Shown one piece after another: positions 46,743-57,734 of a DNA stretch of 64,000 bases; the stretch's first letter is position 1; every line of letters begins with the position of its first letter. This stretch comes from Oikopleura dioica (taxonomy: Eukaryota > Chordata > Appendicularia > Copelata > Oikopleuridae). The stretch spans positions 3,658,001 through 3,722,000 of the forward strand of contig OU015569.1 in assembly GCA_907165135.1 (NCBI GenBank). Direction: 5' to 3'. The translations under genes were made by a program, and so were the position numbers. Under the pieces are notes generated by a model. The model was not told the origin of the DNA, ran no database searches, and saw nothing but the letters and a program-made list of their open reading frames with translations.

Positions 46743-48258
46743 TCAGTTTGACTCGATCTTGACAGCGAAGAAAGCGGCAAGGAAAAATATGGCTGAAATG
46801 AACTGGAAACCAGGAATCATGATGAGCAAAGAATAGTGGTATGAGAAAAACGTATTCAATACGACGATTAGCGATGGAAGGTTGCCACAGACTAATCTCA
46901 AAGTGAACAATGTGTACCCGATCGCCTTTAAATTTAGTCAGCATTAAATGAACCATTATTGAGACTGACCTGGCCTTGAATCGACGACTCAAAGAGAGAG
47001 GAAAAGGCAATAAGAAAGACGCCGAACCACATTTCCAGACAGAAATAGGCAACATAGAGAAGGATGAAGCAATAAGGAGGCTCTATGGATAGAACAATCG
47101 CCATGAGAGGAGCGCCGAGAAACTGACTGATGAATAAAATGAAGAGCGCCCCCTTTGGCCCAGTGAATGTCTTATTCTTGTTAATCCAGTCTGTCAACAA
47201 GCCACCAAAAAAGAACCCGCAACACCGGCAAGAATGGGGTTCCAGAAAAGATATTTTTCCGAGTTTTCAAAGTTCTAAATCTCATGTTAATAGATTTTTA
47301 TCTAGCTAATAGATACCTTGTAATCTGCGAAATATTTCACTTGATTGATTCCAAGTGTAAAGCCCGCCGTGTGTCTAAAGATTGCGCCGACAAAAATAAG
47401 AATTGTTGCTGGTTTTAGTAAGACTTGCAATATTTGTGAGAGATTCTCTTTCCAATCACTATCTTCGGCATTAGTTTCAGCCTCGTTTAAGTTTGACTTT
47501 TCCTCCTCCTTGATTATTGAAGTATTTTCCTTTTCTTGATTTATGACAATAAATTTGGACATGATCAACAGAGCGACAGCACTCGTGGCGCAGCAAATAC
47601 CAATAATGTAATAACTCCAGCGGAAAGAGTCCTTGGTCAAAAGAGCTAGCAGAATTGTGATTGCATACGCCAAATACATTGCCCAGTTAAAGATACCCAT
47701 CGCCTTTGAAGTGTTTTTGACAAATATGTACTTTATGATAACCATCGAGATTGGCTGTGTGCATCCCTCAAAAAGACCTCCTAGGACGCGAATAGCAGCC
47801 AGAACAGGGAATGATTTCGCCATTGGAAACAGAAATTGAGAAAGCGATAATACGGCCATGGCAGAAGCAAGCCAAAAGAGCCGAAATCGCGAGTCGGCAG
47901 CATAGCCAGATAACACTGTAGATATAGATATTGGAACAATGTAAAGAACTGTGAAGATCATCTGCATTGGCTCCTCATTTTCAAATGAACACTCGCATTC
48001 CGGAGCTTCACAAACAGTTCCGTTTTGAACCAGATTACCATCGTTGTCCAGTTGACAACTATATATATTTTATTTTTTGATTCCAAATCTACAATCGAAA
48101 GCAAGTAACAAAGAGACAACGTACTTGTAACCGCCTGTGCCAGTTGCAGCCGCTAGCCTCGCAGAATTCATCATAGGTTGCCAGACTGTCATTTGTGAAC
48201 ATAAGAAGGTAAAAGTCAAAATACCAAGCGTCAGTCCTTTTACCCCCTTGCTCGCCAT
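46743..48258 (-). CDS. Major facilitator superfamily transporter
   Basis: The first exon MASKGVKGLTLGILTFTFLC begins TM1. A Cys-bearing extracellular loop (CEAPECECSFENEEP) follows. The motif-A-like GYAADSRFR comes after TM2, then further helices and an acidic central loop (IIKEEEKSNLNEAETNAEDS). The second half includes LAGVAGSFFGGLLTDWINKN (motif A repeat) and ends in FFLAAFFAVKIESN-stop. About 12 TM helices fit an MFS fold. The substrate cannot be read from sequence. Exons are separated near 48090, 47310 and 46960. The ATG is 80 nt past the stop of the TMEM70-like gene and preceded by GATTTTCAG, an operon-like arrangement. Confidence 0.75.
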
Positions 48259-48338
48259 TCTGAAAATCGCAAATTTGTTAGTTTTTAGTCTTCTTTTCTA
48301 TAAAAAGGATAATATTATACAGATTTAAATAATAAAAT

Positions 48339-49109
48339 TTAGCCTCGCTTATTTCTGCGAGAAGCTCTCTTTCGTTTATTCAAAAGATCATTAATCTCTT
48401 TTTGCTTTGCGATCGAGGAATCTAGGTTTTCGTAATCGATTCCAGATGCGAATCGAGTAAGGTAGTCATAGTCATCCTCGGTCACGTTATGCTGATCATG
48501 GGTGCGATTCGGTAATAGATATTTGTTGATAGAATCCTTATATTTTCATCTAAACGAAATACGGTCATCAGAATAAAAAAAAATTGCTGAATCGAGAACC
48601 CTGCCTGATCCCACAAAAGACGGCGCCCATTTACGATGAAGCTCGTAAGTGCCTCTGGGTTATCAGGAAAAGCAACTTCTTTCGTCTATTGAGATTATAT
48701 ATAGAACGAACGAATGGAAATTCCCCTAGGGAATAAAAATATAGACGTACCGTGAAGGTAGTCTTCCTTGTTGTCCAAAGAGATGGTGACAGTGTTAAAA
48801 CTTCGTATTTCTCGTCTTCTTCAAACTGGTTGTAAACTTTCATTTGAAAAATGTATCGTTTTGCTGTGTGGTAAAAAATGACGGGAATTATAAATTGAAC
48901 GGCGGTTAAAGTGAGTACTGAATACTTATTTCATCATATGGTTTCATAGTACGAAGGCTAAAGCGCACCTTTACGAGAGGAGCTAGGGCCATGATTTTGG
49001 TCCATTTGATGGCGATGGTAGCGCCGAGAGCGGGTGGCACGACAGAGAGACTCTTTGAAATCGTCTTCACCCGCTGGGCAGCTGCGCCAACATAAACGAT
49101 TCTCGACAT
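48339..49109 (-). CDS. TMEM70-like mitochondrial membrane protein
   Basis: MSRIVYVGAAAQRVKTISKS opens the family's typical block before TM1 (LSVVPPALGATIAI). A second membrane segment, then RYIFQMKVYN, EKYEVLTLSPSLWTTRKTTF and IVNGRRLLWDQAGF, match the TMEM70/TMEM186 layout in which a K-x-Y-V segment follows TM2. TMEM70 helps assemble ATP synthase and complex I. A charged C-terminal exon (YLLPNRTHDQHNVTEDDYDY to RRNKRG-stop) is present. Its junction near 48550-48607 is unresolved: no GT-AG pair joins in frame. It lies 52 nt after SURF1, with AAATTCAG directly before GATG. Confidence 0.58.
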
Positions 49110-49161
49110 CCTGAATTTGTTAATAAGTAGAAAATCACAGCTTGCATACTGATCAAACAAT

Positions 49162-49936
49162 TTACTTCAACGCAGTTCTTATGGTATAGAAGGTGATAAA
49201 TGCGGTAAGGGACCACCATTGAATACAGTAAATTAAGTGATTATTAGAGAATGATAATTTTGTTTGACCACCAATCGGTCCTCCGGGCAAAGTTGATTCG
49301 CGATCCAGGTCAATAAAAATCTCCTCCGTATCGAGATCCTTTGACATGTTTGTAACATCGCGTACTAGATAGTCTATAATTTAGTCACTTGCGAATAAAC
49401 ACGGGTAATCAACCTTTGTAAGTTCCGTCGTCGCGTGGTTTTTGACCATGAAGTTTAATCACGTCATCGTCAAGTCTGATAATTCCTCCGATGGAATGTG
49501 TGTCGCTCGACTGTCCCTTGTCGCGAAATGATCTTTCAACACGATCTAGCGACACGAATCCTCTGTTGACAAGGATTCTGCGTCCGTCTTCAGTCACAAA
49601 AGGAGAAATGACATGAGCCCCAGTTCGCATGGAAACGTTAATCTTGGAGAAATCCTCATCTTTGGCGGGAATAAACGTTCGAGGATGAATGATGCACTCT
49701 GGTGATTCGCTATCATATTTGCCCGATAGTCGTATTCGTCGAAACTCGTACTCTTCGCGTTTTGCCGCAAAGTCGGAAGGAATGCCGTCAAGAGGTTCCA
49801 TCAAGGGCCTCTCTTCTGATCTCTTGATAATTCCCTCTTTCCAATCACGCCTGTTATACTGCCAGTGACCGAGTTTCGCTGTCAACGGAATGCCAAAAAT
49901 TCCGGGCCAATACTTTATCAAGAGTTTTAAGCCCAT
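49162..49936 (-). CDS. SURF1: SURF1, cytochrome c oxidase assembly factor
   Basis: SURF1 is a two-TM inner-membrane protein needed for complex IV assembly. Two exons, 49414-49936 and 49162-49373, with a 40-nt intron, sum to 735 nt (244 aa). Diagnostic parts: GHWQYNRRDWKEGII after TM1, YEFRRIRLSGKYD, GAHVISPF, RRILVNRGFVSLDRV, and the C-terminal STLPGGPIGGQTKLSFSNNH followed by TM2 (WWSLTAFITFYTI). The N-terminus is short compared with human, with TM1 almost at the start, so an upstream presequence exon may be missing. Confidence 0.9.
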
Positions 49937-50072
49937 CTTTTTCTAAATCAAAAGACTCGATGAATGTTTAAAAATAATAAAAATGATCTTTATAGTATAA
50001 AAATAAAATGTCAGAGTCGGACAAAGATGAAGTGGAAAGAGTTCGCTTGAAGTAAAAAAGTGGCATGTAAGT

Positions 50073-50232
50073 TCAACTATGGCTTTTCTCGTTGTTTTCA
50101 TCGGTGCCCAAATCTTGTTGTGAAGCTTGGGCCAGTTCGCAGAGTTTCTCGGGCGTCTAATTAAGTGTTAGAAAAAAGTTTTTTTTTGTCAAATAATCAG
50201 ATCCGGAGGACTTCGGAAATGATTGAATGGGT
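50073..50232 (-). CDS. Possible C-terminal exons of a small unknown protein
   Basis: Exon 50073-50156 encodes TPEKLCELAQASQQDLGTDE, then NNEKSHS-stop. A preceding segment (THPFNHFRSPP) would join in phase only through a 47-nt intron with GA-AG ends (50157-50203). The 5' part is not resolved. It lies downstream of AGBL5 on the same strand and could be an operon partner. Confidence 0.3.
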
Positions 50233-50236
50233 GAGT

Positions 50237-50258
50237 CCTATAATAAGCTTATTATAGG
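50237..50258. repeat. Perfect 22-bp palindrome
   Basis: The half-site CCTATAATAAG is followed immediately by its exact reverse complement, centred on an AAGCTT site. It sits in the spacer between AGBL5 and the small minus-strand ORF. Confidence 0.7.
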
Positions 50259-50330
50259 GAAATTACCATTATGGAACTGAAGATTGAAGGTATGAACTGG
50301 AGGCTAAAACGAGCTACTTTACAATCTATT

Positions 50331-52523
50331 CTACGAGTAAAAATTTGGCACCTTTATGCGGGGCAGTACGCTTGGCTTTTTTTCAATACTTCTCGCTTTG
50401 AAACTGCGCGTATGCTTACTCGATGATGAAGGATTAACAAATCGGTCGCTGCATGTTCTTGAGGCTATAGGCCGCGACAATCGCCCAGGTGGTACTTCCT
50501 TTACTGGTGGAGTGCGGACAACTTTGGTTCCGGAAGCCACAGGTAGGCTTCGTTCGAACCGTTTTGGCTTCTCATATTGCGATAGACGGTCGAGACTTAG
50601 TCCAGACGAGACATTTTTGGAGGTGATTTTCCTTCTTTGACTTGGATTCGATCGTTGAATTTCCACCTGTCGTGAGATTTGACCTCGAAGAGATTTCACT
50701 TGCTGTGGGGCAACGCGCGGAATAGGATTCACAGTGAAAACATCTAAGAAAAGATATAGTTACGAATTAAAGCATACGAACTACCTAACACCCCACAGAG
50801 AAGACCACGGCCGACTTCTGCATAGTGATCTGGTGTATACTTGACCAGAGGTGCGGGAGGAATTGGCGGTGTTAATGCGCCGTCTCGGGAAGAAATCGCA
50901 TTCTGGTATCGTCCAGTGTTGTAGTTGCACTCAAGCGTGTAGATATGAGGCGATCCCGTCAAGTAGTAAAATGCAACGCGACAGGATCCCTCTTTACTCA
51001 GCTGATCTCGCTTATCCTTCATATTCATATTTCGCTGGCTAGAAAATTAAATAAACAAATTGAAAATTGGAGGTGGCAAACCTAAAACAACAAGCATCAA
51101 AGTCCATGTGAGCGGAATTCGCCGCCGTAAGTCTAGCATAGCATAGTGTTTCGGCATGATAATCTGCTAATTTTAGACGATTTCCGAAAAGGAAGGCGCC
51201 CCTCTTCGCGGCATGAGCATGAAGATCAATCAAAAATCCAACTCCAGATTCTTTGTCTTCAACGAGAGAATCGTAGTCCTGTGCCGTTGAGTCGATATCG
51301 TTTGGGATATCTTTTCCGTCAAGACGGTAATTCCGGTGCAAATAATAGATAAGTTGACGATAGGCAAAACACTGCGGCTGTAGTGATACGTCAGGATTCA
51401 AATAAAAACGGTTGAGATTTTGGCCACGTGCGTCAGTTCTATAATGACCACGAACCACTCCATCAGGATTGAGAATAGGGATGATCTTGAAGACGTAACG
51501 GCTTCTTAATGTTGCTGAACGCTTATCGTCTGTCCGCAAAATGAAATCGACCATTCCTCGCAAAACATGAGAGGCGGGCGTTTCTCCTGGGTGCACACGA
51601 GCGGAAATCATGAATGCTTTTTGTCCTTAAATTTTTTTGCAGGTCGATTTTTTCTTGTTGTTGAAAGACCACTTTTGTTTTCTTCCGCATCGTTGTTATT
51701 CTCTTCATCTGCTCTTTCTGGGAACGGTGGTGGTAGGTTATGCGCAAAGTTTGGCTCCACTTCATCAGTAATACCCTCTGCTGAGCTTATCGTTAAAAGC
51801 TCTACTGGACGGCCGTCGATCGACCTGCAGAGGATTTCCCTGTGAAAGTAGATGTCTGAGGAAGAGTGCTCTTCCGGAAAGCGATGCTTCTTTTCTAATT
51901 TGTCAATCCATTTTGTGGTATCTTCGACCGAACATGGGTATGAAAAACTAATGCAATAGTTAACTATTGATGTGGCACAGAACAAAGCAACCTGAAATAA
52001 ACATCTTCTGCTGTAGTAAAAGTGTGCCAAAATGACATGAGAAAGACGCCATCGCTCGTGTGGGAGAAGACAGAGCAAACCCTATTCCATCGCTCTGGTT
52101 CTAGCATGATATTCGGCATTTCGGTCCCTTGTTGATGCACCATGAAAACAGGCGCCATTCCTTGGTTGTAAAGCTTTTGGTGACGATTCAAGTTCATCAT
52201 GTTGAATCGTACAGTTTTTCCATGGGCGCCAGTAACACGAAAATGGAACCAAGATTTATTACCATTTTCGAACTCTGTGCCAGCCATATCTGGCGCCACG
52301 ACGCAACGAAATTCGAGATCGACTTCTGGTCGGCGGCCTTGGCGGCGATCCACTGCATCCTCGTCCGACAGAGGATTATCTTAGCATTTTGATTAGAAAT
52401 TCTCTTCATTGTTTTCAAATTAATTTACCATTGAGCTCAATTGACTTCAGATTTCCGGAGTCAAAACATGAGCTAATCTCAACACCATCGATGAGCCAAT
52501 TTCCTTTGCCTGGGTAGCTCATA
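50331..52523 (-). CDS. AGBL5: Cytosolic carboxypeptidase 5 (tubulin deglutamylase)
   Basis: CCP5 removes branch-point glutamate from tubulin side chains and acts in cilia. The N-terminal beta domain reads SCFDSGNLKSIELN, GTEFENGNKSWFHFRVTG, NLNRHQKLYNQGMAPVF. The M14 catalytic domain has HPGE (zinc His and Glu), PILNPDGVVRGHYRTDARGQ NLNR, DLHAHAAKRG (third zinc His) and LECNYNTGR (catalytic Glu). An insert (EEENNNDAEENKSG-type acidic/basic region, about 51640-51730) interrupts just before HPGE, as in other CCP5 proteins. The C-terminal tail is basic and Ser-rich, ending PRIKVPNFYS-stop. The start at 52523 (MSYPGKGNWL) is tentative because the frame is open upstream through another exon (about 52598-52735). 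Confidence 0.88.
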
Positions 52524-53155
52524 AAACCGAGATCACTTGAAAGATCTATAAAATGCGCAGTTTATTAAAAACTATAAAACTGAATGTTTAAATTCACCTA
52601 ATAGTGGCGTACCGGGGGCATTGTAGAATTCGCGTAAATTGTCAAAAATTAAGCTCGCGAGAGGTTTATAAATCGACGTAACAAGAGCGAGAATGGGTCC
52701 GTAAATATAAATGAAAAATAATAACTTTGAAATAGAACTCTATTCGTGCCGATTTCGGACCCAACCAGATTGTGGTCGAGGACAAGGAGAGTCACTCCTG
52801 CTTTGAACTGACGAGGTTATTGTCGAATTCGTTGAGCGCGAAAAATATCGAGATGATGATCTCGATAGAGCTGAGAGATCGATACAAAATAAGAAATTTA
52901 TTAATTAAAATCCACTATGTAAATATTCGACCTTCTTATCTGAAAATACTCGAGGTGTCTTCGCTTCATTCTCTAGCGGGTTTTCCACTCTTGGCCTGTT
53001 AAATGCTCTAGCTGTTACTCGGTCAACCATTATTACGCGAAAAGGGCACGGGAGAAATGCACATGCGCAGGATAATCGGTGCGTTCATAATTAAAATCCT
53101 TCCTTTTCGAAGGAATACGTAAGAATTAATAGCTGGTTTGTGAAGAAGTTGTTTA
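52524..53155. other. Upstream region of AGBL5 with unassigned open frame
   Basis: On the minus strand about 52598-52735 is open and hydrophobic (IYIYGPILALVTSIYKPLAS) and can splice in phase to the first AGBL5 exon, but offers no ATG. It may be an extended N-terminus or chance. The remainder shows nothing. Confidence 0.25.
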
Positions 53156-54473
53156 TTAGAAGTTATGCCTGTAAATATCAGGAACAGGCTCGGGCGACCA
53201 TTCAGCTAAAATTTTTTCACAGAATTCCGAACGTCGCGCAGGGTGGTTAGGTGCATTTTTCTTAGGTCCTTCGCCGGGCTTCTTGTTCACATCGTAAACA
53301 CCACGGACAACTCGGAGCTTGATTCCAATCAAATCACGCTTCGGATGGAAGTATAGCAACACGCGGGAATGCTCGGTCACGTTGTGGTTTTCCATCGGAA
53401 TATATGCTAGAAATAAAATAAGTACATCGTGTTTTAATCGACAGTAGAACATGTCATATGATCTTGGAAATGATCCTGAGCGTCTGAAAAAGATTATACT
53501 TTGATAATAATCGGCGCGCTTTGCAAATTTTGACAGTTTTTGCGCGATCAGATAATTTAGGTATAAAAACGATCCCTAACGACAAAGTTACACCAGAGTA
53601 GAAAATACTAATCTGCAATGCTGAAGAGTTTGCGAAAATTTCTTTTCCCGCCTAATAACCCTGCCGTGGAAAATGAGGAGACACAGCCTGGAGGTAAGAC
53701 TGAACTGTAGCTAATAATTTAAGCAACGATAATTTAAGGGAATAATAACAGGAATCTACAGGCTGAGGTCGATTCTCTTAGATGGCAGTTGGACCAGATG
53801 AGGAGCAAAATCTCAGCACTTCAAGAAGGCCTAAACAAAAAGATCTTGGCTGAAGAAGCATACGAAGAGAAGATCGAGCTTCTTCAAAGAAAAAATGAGG
53901 AGCTCCGCTTTCGAAACGAGATGCTTCAAGATCGCCTCGAATAAACGGCCAATATTATCAAACCGTCATTTGTTGTTTTTGTTTTGTTCTAGCAGGAAAA
54001 GTTGAAATACCTAATCGATGCTGAGTCTTTTCATTGGGCTCGCCACCTAGCAGGCGAACTTTGCAGATCTTTCTGTTGCCCGAGTTCGGTTTCTTCGGTT
54101 TAATTGTGTAGACTTTCGTTACTATTCCCGTTCGAAACTCTTGATCATTCATTAGCTGTCGCTTTTTCCATTCACGCCTCTTAAAATTCATCGTACGTTA
54201 ATCAATTCTGATGCTCGAAGCGTACCCTCATCATTCGTCGTTCGCCCGTTTTTATCTGGTTCTTTTCTTCAATAAACTTTACTCTATAATGCAGCTCTTT
54301 TTCGTCGAAGCCGGTTCTAGGAAATATTCGCTGAAGATTACGAAGTGATCCAGATATTACTTTCTGTGTCGAGCGAGAAGAGTATCTGGAAGATAGATAC
54401 CATGCTTGGAGTACTTCAATTTCTTCCAAATTAGATGCTTCTCTACAGGCGGCGTTACTGTCAACTTGCGCAT
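53156..54473 (-). CDS. MRPS12: Mitochondrial ribosomal protein uS12m
   Basis: uS12 sits at the decoding centre of the small ribosomal subunit. Exons 54361-54473, 54226-54316, 54011-54179 and 53156-53406 sum to 624 nt (207 aa). Exon 3 carries the family signature [20 protein letters not shown]. The last exon carries [18 protein letters not shown] and [14 protein letters not shown], matching the usual IPGEGH-x-LQEH and GVK-x-VVRG-x-YD blocks. The strict GEGH loop has become MENH, and a six-residue insert follows LLGGE. Long N- and C-terminal extensions are present. The last intron is 604 nt, over ten times its neighbours, and contains a complete gene on the other strand. Confidence 0.82.
53562..53568 (+). 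promoter_or_regulatory. Possible TATA box of nested gene
   Basis: TATAAAA 50 bases upstream of the ATG of the coiled-coil gene at 53618, inside the uS12m intron. Confidence 0.4.
53618..53944 (+). CDS. Nested coiled-coil protein in uS12m intron
   Basis: Exons 53618-53693 and 53739-53944, with a 45-nt intron, sum to 282 nt (93 aa). The N-terminus [20 protein letters not shown] is basic/hydrophobic and could anchor to membrane or be amphipathic. The rest is one uninterrupted heptad-repeat helix ([20 protein letters not shown], then [17 protein letters not shown]-type sequence) ending QDRLE-stop. It is a small dimeric coiled-coil adaptor by appearance, with no family recognised. It is entirely enclosed by the large uS12m intron on the opposite strand. 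Confidence 0.68.
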
Positions 54474-54603
54474 ATTATTCGTTAAAGCTGTGAGCTGTCT
54501 GCATGCGCTCAACATCGATTTCGTCATTTCAGCCTGAACGCTAAGTTTAAATTTTCAAGATGAAATGGAACGCATTTATTTAATAGAAAACGGACATATT
54601 GTT

Positions 54604-55262
54604 CAGGGTGGAACATTCGGCCGGGCAAACTCGGGCAAATTGGTCGGCGCCGGGCAACGGCGGGCAAACGGCCGGCGCGATGGTCATATTTTGGGTTAAA
54701 AAACGGGCAACTTCGGGCAGTCGGGCAAAGTCGGCGCCCGAAAAAGACACCATCGGCCGGGCAAAAACGGCGCCCTGAAAAAGTCGGCGGGCGGGCAAAA
54801 AAGTCGGCCGGCTAACCAGGGAAGCACTAATACTAACTTTTTCAATCCACTACTCTCGATTATTGTTAATTATTATTAAGGGCTTTTCCTTTTTAGGGTC
54901 GACATGTTTGTCATACGGTGAAATTATCCTCCTTTTTATAAAAGAATGACTTTCTACTGCCTAACCGGGTTCATATCACGAAATTTTTATATTCACTTCT
55001 TTCTTAGTCGAGTAAATCGGCGTCCTAATTTTGTCCATAAAATATCGGCGCCGAGATTATTGCTGGCGGCCGGGCAGAAATCGGCGCCGGAGTAAAGTCG
55101 GGCAAAAATCGGCGCCGGACAAAAATCGGGCAGAAATCTGCGCCGGGCAAAGTCGGGCGTCCGAAATTTCGCCGGTTTTTCCCGGCGCCGATGAAAATTT
55201 CCGGGCATCGGCGGGCAATCGGCCGGCCAGACCCAAAATTTTTGCCCGAATGTTCCACCCTG
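54604..55262. mobile_element. hAT-type MITE (659 bp)
   Basis: The left end CAGGGTGGAACATTCGG is the exact reverse complement of the right end, apart from one extra position. The element is flanked by the 8-bp duplication ATATTGTT (54596-54603 and 55263-55270). The CAGGG terminus and 8-bp duplication identify the hAT superfamily. The interior is two GC-rich arrays of GGGCAAA/TCGGCGCC repeats in opposite orientation around an AT-rich middle (about 54830-55010). There is no transposase. Confidence 0.88.
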
Positions 55263-55270
55263 ATATTGTT

Positions 55271-55683
55271 TAAATTATGAAGATAAATGAGGTAACAGGA
55301 GCAGTTAAGTTCAATTCATCACAATGAAGCCTTTTGGACAGGCACACATTTATAAGTGCGCTAAACTAGATTTTAAAAATAATGTGGATCCGAAATACAA
55401 GTCCTTTCAGAGTATATTATTCCTTTGTCCGTTATAAATTTCTACTTGTTATCAAAATCCTATTTCACCACATACCATAAATTAACAAACAATATTTCGA
55501 GAGCTTTCTTAACTACAAGAAAGTCTAAAAACTATTAGGAGCTCCTCTTTTATTCAACAATGCGTTTTATCTTTTAAGTGTGTCCCGCACACCAATATAT
55601 CAATTCTACACGCCATCAATTCGTTCGCTCTAGAGAAGGTTTGCAAAAAAGTAAAGAGAAATTAATCTTTTCAGTCAGGATAT
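55271..55683. other. Spacer downstream of GTPBP1
   Basis: AT-rich sequence with no supported gene. It presumably includes the GTPBP1 3' UTR. Confidence 0.35.
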
Positions 55684-57734
55684 CTATTTCTTCTTGGAAT
55701 ATGCCAGTTTACGTTTGGTGCGATTCGAGTCTCCGCTGGCAGCTGGTTGCGACGGCAGTTTTCGGGCTTTATGGCGATTGAGATTTATCGGGGCTGGGCC
55801 GATTATCAGCTCTTTAACAGTTCCAACCTAGAACATTGGAGACGAAAGAATAAAATGGGAACATTTACCGCTTTGGTTCGACCTTCTCTGAAAACGAATC
55901 TTCTTTCAGGAACCAGCCACTCTGGGTTTTTAACGAAGCGGAAGTGCACCATTGCTTTGTCGCCTGTTCTAAGCGCTTCAGTCGACATTGAAGTAATTTG
56001 GGCAGTTTGACGTACAGCTCCAACGTGAACCATCGCCTAGAAAATCCTTGAGTTGACTAAATTAAGATGAGCAAACGTACTTGGTAATTGGTCATTATTG
56101 TCGTGGGATGATGCAAGATAACGACTTCCCCTTTAAACTCCCAAACTGCTTTTGGCGATTGCTCGTCAAGCCCCAAGAGAACAGTTCCCTTTCGCAGATC
56201 CTTGCGTTTTACTTTCTTGAGCGCAAAGGCTGCTGCCTGGCCGGCGCAAACTTCTGTTACTGGCAGCCGTTTTCGATGGATAGACTAAAATTCCATTCGC
56301 TCAAATTGAATAATCTCCGATTACCTTTATAACAACATGTTCGAATTTGCCATTCGAGTCCGGTCCCATCTGAAGCGTTTGTCCAGCTGTGACGATTCCA
56401 GAAAGTAGAGTGCCTGACGCAACGGTTCCTACTCCAGGCACAGAGAAGACGTCATCGACGGAGAATTCTGCCTTGTCAGTTTTCTAAAAGGATGATTAAG
56501 AACATATTTTTATCCAAATAATACCTTTCCAGTTGGTATGCGCGGTTGGAGCAAATTAAAAAATACTTTGAGATTGTCAAGTCCGTCGCCAGTTACGGAG
56601 CTGACTTTAAAGATAGGCGCGACTCTTTCAGAGCAAAAGTTTTGAGCAGCAATAACTGAAATATTTCTACAGATGGCTTTTCGCTGAGAGGCGCTTACCA
56701 GCATGTTTGTGCTCTTGCACAAGGAGGGGAATCTTCTTCACGCCACTAGACTTAAGAAGCTTGGCGAGGACAGACAATGTTTCCTTCAAAACATTAGGAG
56801 GACACATGTCGATCTTCGTGACAACGCACATGACTGGCAAGTTGAGCGCCAAGGCAAGACCTTCAGATTTTTTAGACAATATAGAGCTCGCCAGCCTTAC
56901 CGAGATGCTCTTTAGCCATTCCAATGAAACCGGCATTTGAGCCGACCACGATCAAACAGAAATCGGGCAAATGTCCTGTCAAGCCGAAGACAGTTGTTTT
57001 CAGATACTTCTCATGGCCGGCCAAATCTACAAAGGTCAGTACTTTTGAGCTCTTACTGCAAATGTCTGTCCAGTCGAGAGTTGATCCATGCGAGGGAGTA
57101 TTCACTACTTTTCCATCGGAATCGAACCCCAGAATCTCGTTACCGACTACAACGAGTTTAAATGGAAACCAAAGACAAACGTGAGTTACCGGAGGAAGTT
57201 CTTCCCGATTCTATTTCGTGCTTATGGCGAAATAATTTCTGCCGCGCGGCACCTCTTCCGTTGTCCAGACAATTGTGAGTTAGTACACCAAGTAAGGTCG
57301 ATTTTCCAGCGTCGACATTTCCAACAACTGCAACACGCACTTCACAAAAATCGGATTCATCCTCCAGTCTTTTTCGAAGAAGAAAATCGCGCACCTCGCG
57401 TCCGTTCTGGAGTGTTTTCGTTCTTAGGAGGGAAAGCTTGCAGTTAATTTCTTCCGAGATTTTGGTGAGATTTGTCTCTGCTTTGTCAGCTTCGTCTTTG
57501 GGAAGACCTTCTGCATCATCATCCTCAGTTCCAATTCCGATAGAAACAAGCGTTTCGCCTCGTCCGTACAATTCTATAGGTGAAGATAGTAGCTGAAGCG
57601 GATTTTTATAATTTACCAGATTTCAATTTGTAAATGTAGCCATTGAGGACCTCTTCCGTCGGGTCTACCAACAGGCGTTTGTCCGTCAAGTCCTGGAACT
57701 GTTCGAAGTTTGAAGAAATCGGCTCGCTACTCAT
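55684..57734 (-). CDS. GTPBP1: GTP-binding protein 1 (GTPBP1)
   Basis: This is an EF-Tu/eEF1A-related translational GTPase linked to mRNA surveillance and ribosome rescue. The start [20 protein letters not shown] is followed by the G domain: G1 [16 protein letters not shown], then [19 protein letters not shown]3 [21 protein letters not shown]4 VVTKIDMC, and a G5-region [12 protein letters not shown]. Domain II has [20 protein letters not shown], then [20 protein letters not shown]. Domain III has [20 protein letters not shown] and [14 protein letters not shown] short basic tail ends [10 protein letters not shown]-stop. Exons are split by small introns. All GTP-site residues appear intact. Confidence 0.93.

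Noticed and set aside
49162-49347. Separate 61-codon single-TM protein (MSKDLDTEE...)
   Set aside because: STLPGGPIGGQT is the conserved C-terminal block of SURF1, and a 40-nt intron joins it in phase to the upstream exon.
53156-53457. Stand-alone 85-codon gene starting MTSYIPMENH
   Set aside because: The sequence matches the C-terminal half of uS12, and joining it to the exon at 54011 gives a complete, in-frame ribosomal protein.
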